DNA from: Solemya velum gill symbiont
GTDB taxonomy: Bacteria; Pseudomonadota; Gammaproteobacteria; Chromatiales; Chromatiaceae
Assembly: GCF_000787395.1 (NCBI RefSeq)
Contig: NZ_JRAA01000001.1
Location: forward strand, 992,001-1,056,000
Direction: 5' to 3'
Length of the DNA: 64,000 nt
Part shown: piece after piece, positions 61,219 through 64,000 of the stretch
Layout of the letters: each line of letters begins with the position of its first letter
Position numbering within the stretch: the stretch's first letter is position 1
The notes under the pieces: model-generated
The model's input: only the letters and a program-made list of their open reading frames with translations
Databases searched by the model: none
Told to the model about the DNA's origin: nothing
Translations under genes and position numbers: made by a program

Positions 61219-61949
61219 TACGGCTGCTCCTGTTCGCGAGTCGATGGCAGTGTGTCCATTGTTGATTCGATCCACGCTTCAACCTCGCGAATAACCTGCT
61301 TGGCTGATTTTCCCTGTGTCTCGATTGGTTCGCCGATCACAACATCGATTGTGCCCGGGTGTTTTGTTATACCGCGGCGTGCCCAGAAAAGTCCGGCATT
61401 GTGCGCAACGGGGGTCACGGCATAGCCTGAATGCTCGGCAAGCAGTGCGCCACCGACACCGTACCTGCCATGGCTGCCAAAGGGCGTACGGGTGCCCTCC
61501 GGAAAGATGATTATTCGGTGGCCCTTTTCAAGATAATCGGTACCCTGGGTAACAACTTGCTTGACCGCCTTTCTTCCGGCTTTGCGGTTGATCGCGATAG
61601 GCGACATGAAAAACATGGCCCAGCCAAAGATTGGCACCCACATCAGTTCGCGCTTGAGTACCCATGACTGGTTGCCGCCGATGATGTGCCGCAGTGAAAT
61701 GGTCTCCCATGTTGACTGGTGTTTCGACATGACAATTGCCGCGCCGTCGGGAAGGTACTCTTTGCCCTGCACGCGGTAATCGAGGTGGCAAATGTGCTTG
61801 AGCAGAAACAGGTTAACCTGTGCCCAGTTGTTTGCGAGTCGATTACGCATCGATACCGGAACCAGCCAGCCGACCAGTGATAGCGGCAGGCCGTAGAAGA
61901 TGATGCTCAAGGCCATCAGTACGAAGTAGATAATTGAACGTGCCATCAT
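61218..61949 (-). CDS. plsC: 1-acyl-sn-glycerol-3-phosphate acyltransferase (PlsC family)
   Basis: The enzyme adds the second acyl chain in phosphatidic acid synthesis. The 243-residue protein has an N-terminal membrane helix pair (about 5-45), motif I as SKHQSTWET near 75 (in place of the more common NHxxxxD), and the motif [13 protein letters not shown] near 150. The GxxxINR-like motif appears as [10 protein letters not shown]. The KHQSTWET form is shared by many gammaproteobacterial homologues. It lies 48 nt after glyS, without gmhB, which often sits between them. Confidence 0.9.
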   Translation of the reverse strand: MMARSIIYFVLMALSIIFYGLPLSLVGWLVPVSMRNRLANNWAQVNLFLLKHICHLDYRVQGKEYLPDGAAIVMSKHQSTWETISLRHIIGGNQSWVLKRELMWVPIFGWAMFFMSPIAINRKAGRKAVKQVVTQGTDYLEKGHRIIIFPEGTRTPFGSHGRYGVGGALLAEHSGYAVTPVAHNAGLFWARRGITKHPGTIDVVIGEPIETQGKSAKQVIREVEAWIESTMDTLPSTREQEQP

Positions 61950-61997
61950 CTTGTCTCTCCCGTTAGCCCTGATCGTGAAGGATGTGCATGAAGGGTA

Positions 61998-64000
61998 TCA
62001 GCCTTGAAGCGCCGAAATATCTGCAACTTCGAGAAAGAGACCGTTCAGGCGGTTGAGCATGGCAAGACGATTATTACGTATCGCCATATCCTCGGCCATT
62101 ACCATCACGTCATCAAAATAGCTGTCAGTTACATCTCGCAGCTGAGCCATCGACTGTAACGCCTGCGTGTATTCTCTTGAAGCGATCAGTGGAGCAACCT
62201 GTTGCTGTGTCTGTGTCAGCTGCTCCAGAAGAAGGGATTCTGCATCCTTTTCAAACAGGGCAGTATCGATCTCGGCAGGGAGGTCGCCTTCGACTTTTTT
62301 CAGCAGGTTGTGAATACGCTTGTTTGCTGCAGAAAGACTTTCTGCTTCGGCGAGTTCACGAAATGCGCTAACAGCAGAGATGCGCGCGTCAAAGTCATCC
62401 AGTGTCTGTGGATTGACTTTCGCAACTGCCTGAAAGGTGTCGGCATCGGTGCCGGCTTCTGCGTAGATACCACGCAGGCGTTCCAGCATGTAAGCCTTGA
62501 CCTCGGCAACCACGGCTTTCTCAGTGACTCTTTCTCCCAGCGCTGTTTTCGCCTCTTCGAGGAGGGTGTCGAGAGACAGCGGGAGTTGTAGTTCGCGTAG
62601 CATTCTGAGAATGGCGATCGATGCACGTCGCAGTGCAAAGGGATCCTTGTCACCGGTCGGTTTCTGGCCGATACCAAAAATTCCGACAAGCGTATCAAGG
62701 CGTTCAGCAAGTGCGATTGCGATACCGGTTTTCGTTTGTGGCAGGATGTCGCCGGAGAAGCGAGGCAGGTAGAACTCCTCCATGGCGCTTGCTATTTCAC
62801 CATTCTCGCCATCACGTAGTGCCTGGTAACGCCCCATGACACCCTGCATGTCGGCAAACTCGTTTACCATCTCGGTCATCAGGTCACAGCGACTCAGGCG
62901 TGCAGCACGTACAGCCATGTCCTGGTCGCCGCCAATTGATGCTGCAATGGTGGCGGCAAGTAAAGCGACACGCTCGGATTTTTCATGCATGTTGCCGAGT
63001 TTGTTCTGGAATACGACTTTCCTGAGTGACTCGATATGGTCCTCAAGACGCTTCTTGCCATCTTGCTGCCAGAAGAACATGGCGTCGGCAAGGCGTGGAC
63101 GGATAACACGTTCGTTGCCTTCGCTAATCACGCCCGGGTTACTGCTGTCGATGTTTGAAATCGTGATGAAGTGTGGCAGCAAGTTACCGTCACTGTCGAC
63201 CAGGTGAAAATACTTCTGATTTTTTTTCATCGTCAGGATCAGTGCCTCGTGTGGCACTTCGAGAAACGATTGTTCAAAGCCACCGGCAACCGGTACAGGC
63301 CATTCAACCAGCGCAGTTACCTCATCGAGAAGATCTTCATCGAATTCCACCTCTCCACCGAGTTCTTTTGCTGTCGTCTCCACCTGTTTTCTGATGGCTT
63401 CACGACGCTGGTCAAAATCAGCAATGACGAAGCCCTTGTCGCTCAATGCGGCGGCATAATCGCCCGGCTTGTTGATATCGATAGCTTGCGGATAGTGAAA
63501 ACGGTGACCAAAGCTTTGCTTGCCTGCTTCTGTATCGAGCAAGGTGCAGGGCACGACATCATTACCGTGCAGGAACAACAGCCAGTGGACCGGGCGCACA
63601 AATTCGGCATCCGATGCGCCCCAGCGCATGCGCTTTGGAATCGGTAACTGGTTGAGCGCATCCATGGCAATCTGTGGCAGCAGTTCGGCTGCATCCTTGC
63701 CTTTTTCCTCAACCTTGTAATAGAGCCACTCACCCTTGTCGGTCGACATGCGCTCGAGTTGATCTACACTGGTGCCGCAGGAACGAGCGAATCCTTCAGC
63801 AGCCTTGGTAGGATTGCCATCGGCATCGAACGCGGCTGCTACTGCAGGACCGCGTTTCTCGATTTCCCTGTCGGCCTGGCGCGTGGCGACATCTTCTATC
63901 AGCAGCGCAAGACGGCGCGGTGAGGCAAAGCTTTTGCATGTGCCATGCTGCAGGCCTGTTTTATCCAGGCCGTCGACAAAATGCTGTTCCAGTGCATTGC
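61998..64000 (-). CDS. glyS: Glycine--tRNA ligase beta subunit (partial, 5' end outside window)
   Basis: GlyS is the large subunit of the alpha2beta2 glycyl-tRNA synthetase and binds tRNA(Gly). The window holds about 667 codons of the C-terminal part, including FASPRRLALLIEDVA near the window end, KRMRWGASDAEFVRPVHWLLF, the EGNERVIRPRLADAMFFWQQD block, DPFALRRASI and the C-terminal anticodon-binding part ending VMAEDMAIRNNRLAMLN. The family has about 690 residues, so only roughly 20 to 30 residues are missing. The frame stays open to base 64000; the true start lies beyond. Confidence 0.97.
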   Translation of the reverse strand, partial: NALEQHFVDGLDKTGLQHGTCKSFASPRRLALLIEDVATRQADREIEKRGPAVAAAFDADGNPTKAAEGFARSCGTSVDQLERMSTDKGEWLYYKVEEKGKDAAELLPQIAMDALNQLPIPKRMRWGASDAEFVRPVHWLLFLHGNDVVPCTLLDTEAGKQSFGHRFHYPQAIDINKPGDYAAALSDKGFVIADFDQRREAIRKQVETTAKELGGEVEFDEDLLDEVTALVEWPVPVAGGFEQSFLEVPHEALILTMKKNQKYFHLVDSDGNLLPHFITISNIDSSNPGVISEGNERVIRPRLADAMFFWQQDGKKRLEDHIESLRKVVFQNKLGNMHEKSERVALLAATIAASIGGDQDMAVRAARLSRCDLMTEMVNEFADMQGVMGRYQALRDGENGEIASAMEEFYLPRFSGDILPQTKTGIAIALAERLDTLVGIFGIGQKPTGDKDPFALRRASIAILRMLRELQLPLSLDTLLEEAKTALGERVTEKAVVAEVKAYMLERLRGIYAEAGTDADTFQAVAKVNPQTLDDFDARISAVSAFRELAEAESLSAANKRIHNLLKKVEGDLPAEIDTALFEKDAESLLLEQLTQTQQQVAPLIASREYTQALQSMAQLRDVTDSYFDDVMVMAEDMAIRNNRLAMLNRLNGLFLEVADISALQG

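Overview
This window is the replication-origin region of a gammaproteobacterial chromosome. The evidence is gene order: gyrB-recF-dnaN-dnaA run leftward (138-6461), a 0.6 kb AT-rich gap follows, then rpmH-rnpA-yidC-mnmE run rightward, with mnmG-rsmG-parA-parB and a complete nine-gene ATP synthase operon further right. LptD/SurA, HemW, DjlA, Rof, a BarA-type hybrid kinase and the H+-type AtpE sequence all fit Gammaproteobacteria. I cannot support a family or genus. No tRNA, rRNA, CRISPR array or prophage was recognised.

Layout. 0.1-6.5 kb: replication genes, with two exact parS-type sites inside recF and three exact DnaA boxes on both sides of dnaA. As given, dnaA carries two 1-bp frameshifts. 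6.5-7.1 kb: non-coding origin candidate. 7.1-12.8 kb: rpmH, rnpA, yidC (yidD is absent), fpr, mnmE, hemW. 13-23.5 kb: an IalB-like secreted protein, yjbQ, recG, then two leftward operons, argH-mazG-djlA and lptD-surA-pdxA-ridA. 23.7-35 kb: an AmgK-like sugar kinase with a HAD phosphatase, an acyl-CoA synthetase, alanine dehydrogenase, recQ, ppk1, a membrane-anchored cold-shock-domain protein, a two-domain thioredoxin-like protein and a DUF2238 membrane protein. 35-37.4 kb: a palindromic repeat, sodB, DUF6489, and an overlapping aldolase-rof-HIT operon. 37.5-41.8 kb: mnmG-rsmG-parA-parB. 41.8-44.6 kb: a REP-like element, a frameshifted acyl-CoA ligase, a small two-helix membrane protein and a YbeL-like zinc-ribbon protein. 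44.8-55.6 kb: atpIBEFHAGDC, glmU, glmS, DUF5329. 55.6-57.6 kb: a scar in which four unrelated gene pieces are butted together (GGDEF-EAL, IS30 transposase, TonB-dependent receptor, BarA-like kinase), each lacking its N-terminal part. 59.5-64 kb: glyS-plsC-hemC-hemD, leftward, with glyS running off the window.

How the genes work together. The core encodes initiation (DnaA), the sliding clamp (DnaN), supercoiling (GyrB), gap repair (RecF, RecG, RecQ), origin segregation (ParA/ParB/parS), tRNA wobble modification (MnmE/MnmG), RNA and membrane-protein biogenesis (RnpA, L34, YidC), ATP synthesis, and UDP-GlcNAc supply for the envelope (GlmU/GlmS), next to outer-membrane assembly (LptD/SurA).

The most notable observations are the two parS sites that share the coding sequence for FHVEH in recF, DnaA boxes on both sides of dnaA with a repeated GTGAGTA motif, the multi-fragment IS30 scar, a one-parvulin SurA, a membrane-tethered cold-shock domain protein, and an argH leader built from 7-bp tandem repeats. 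Three 1-bp indels (two in dnaA, one in the acyl-CoA ligase) may be sequencing errors. I found no clearly new multi-gene system.
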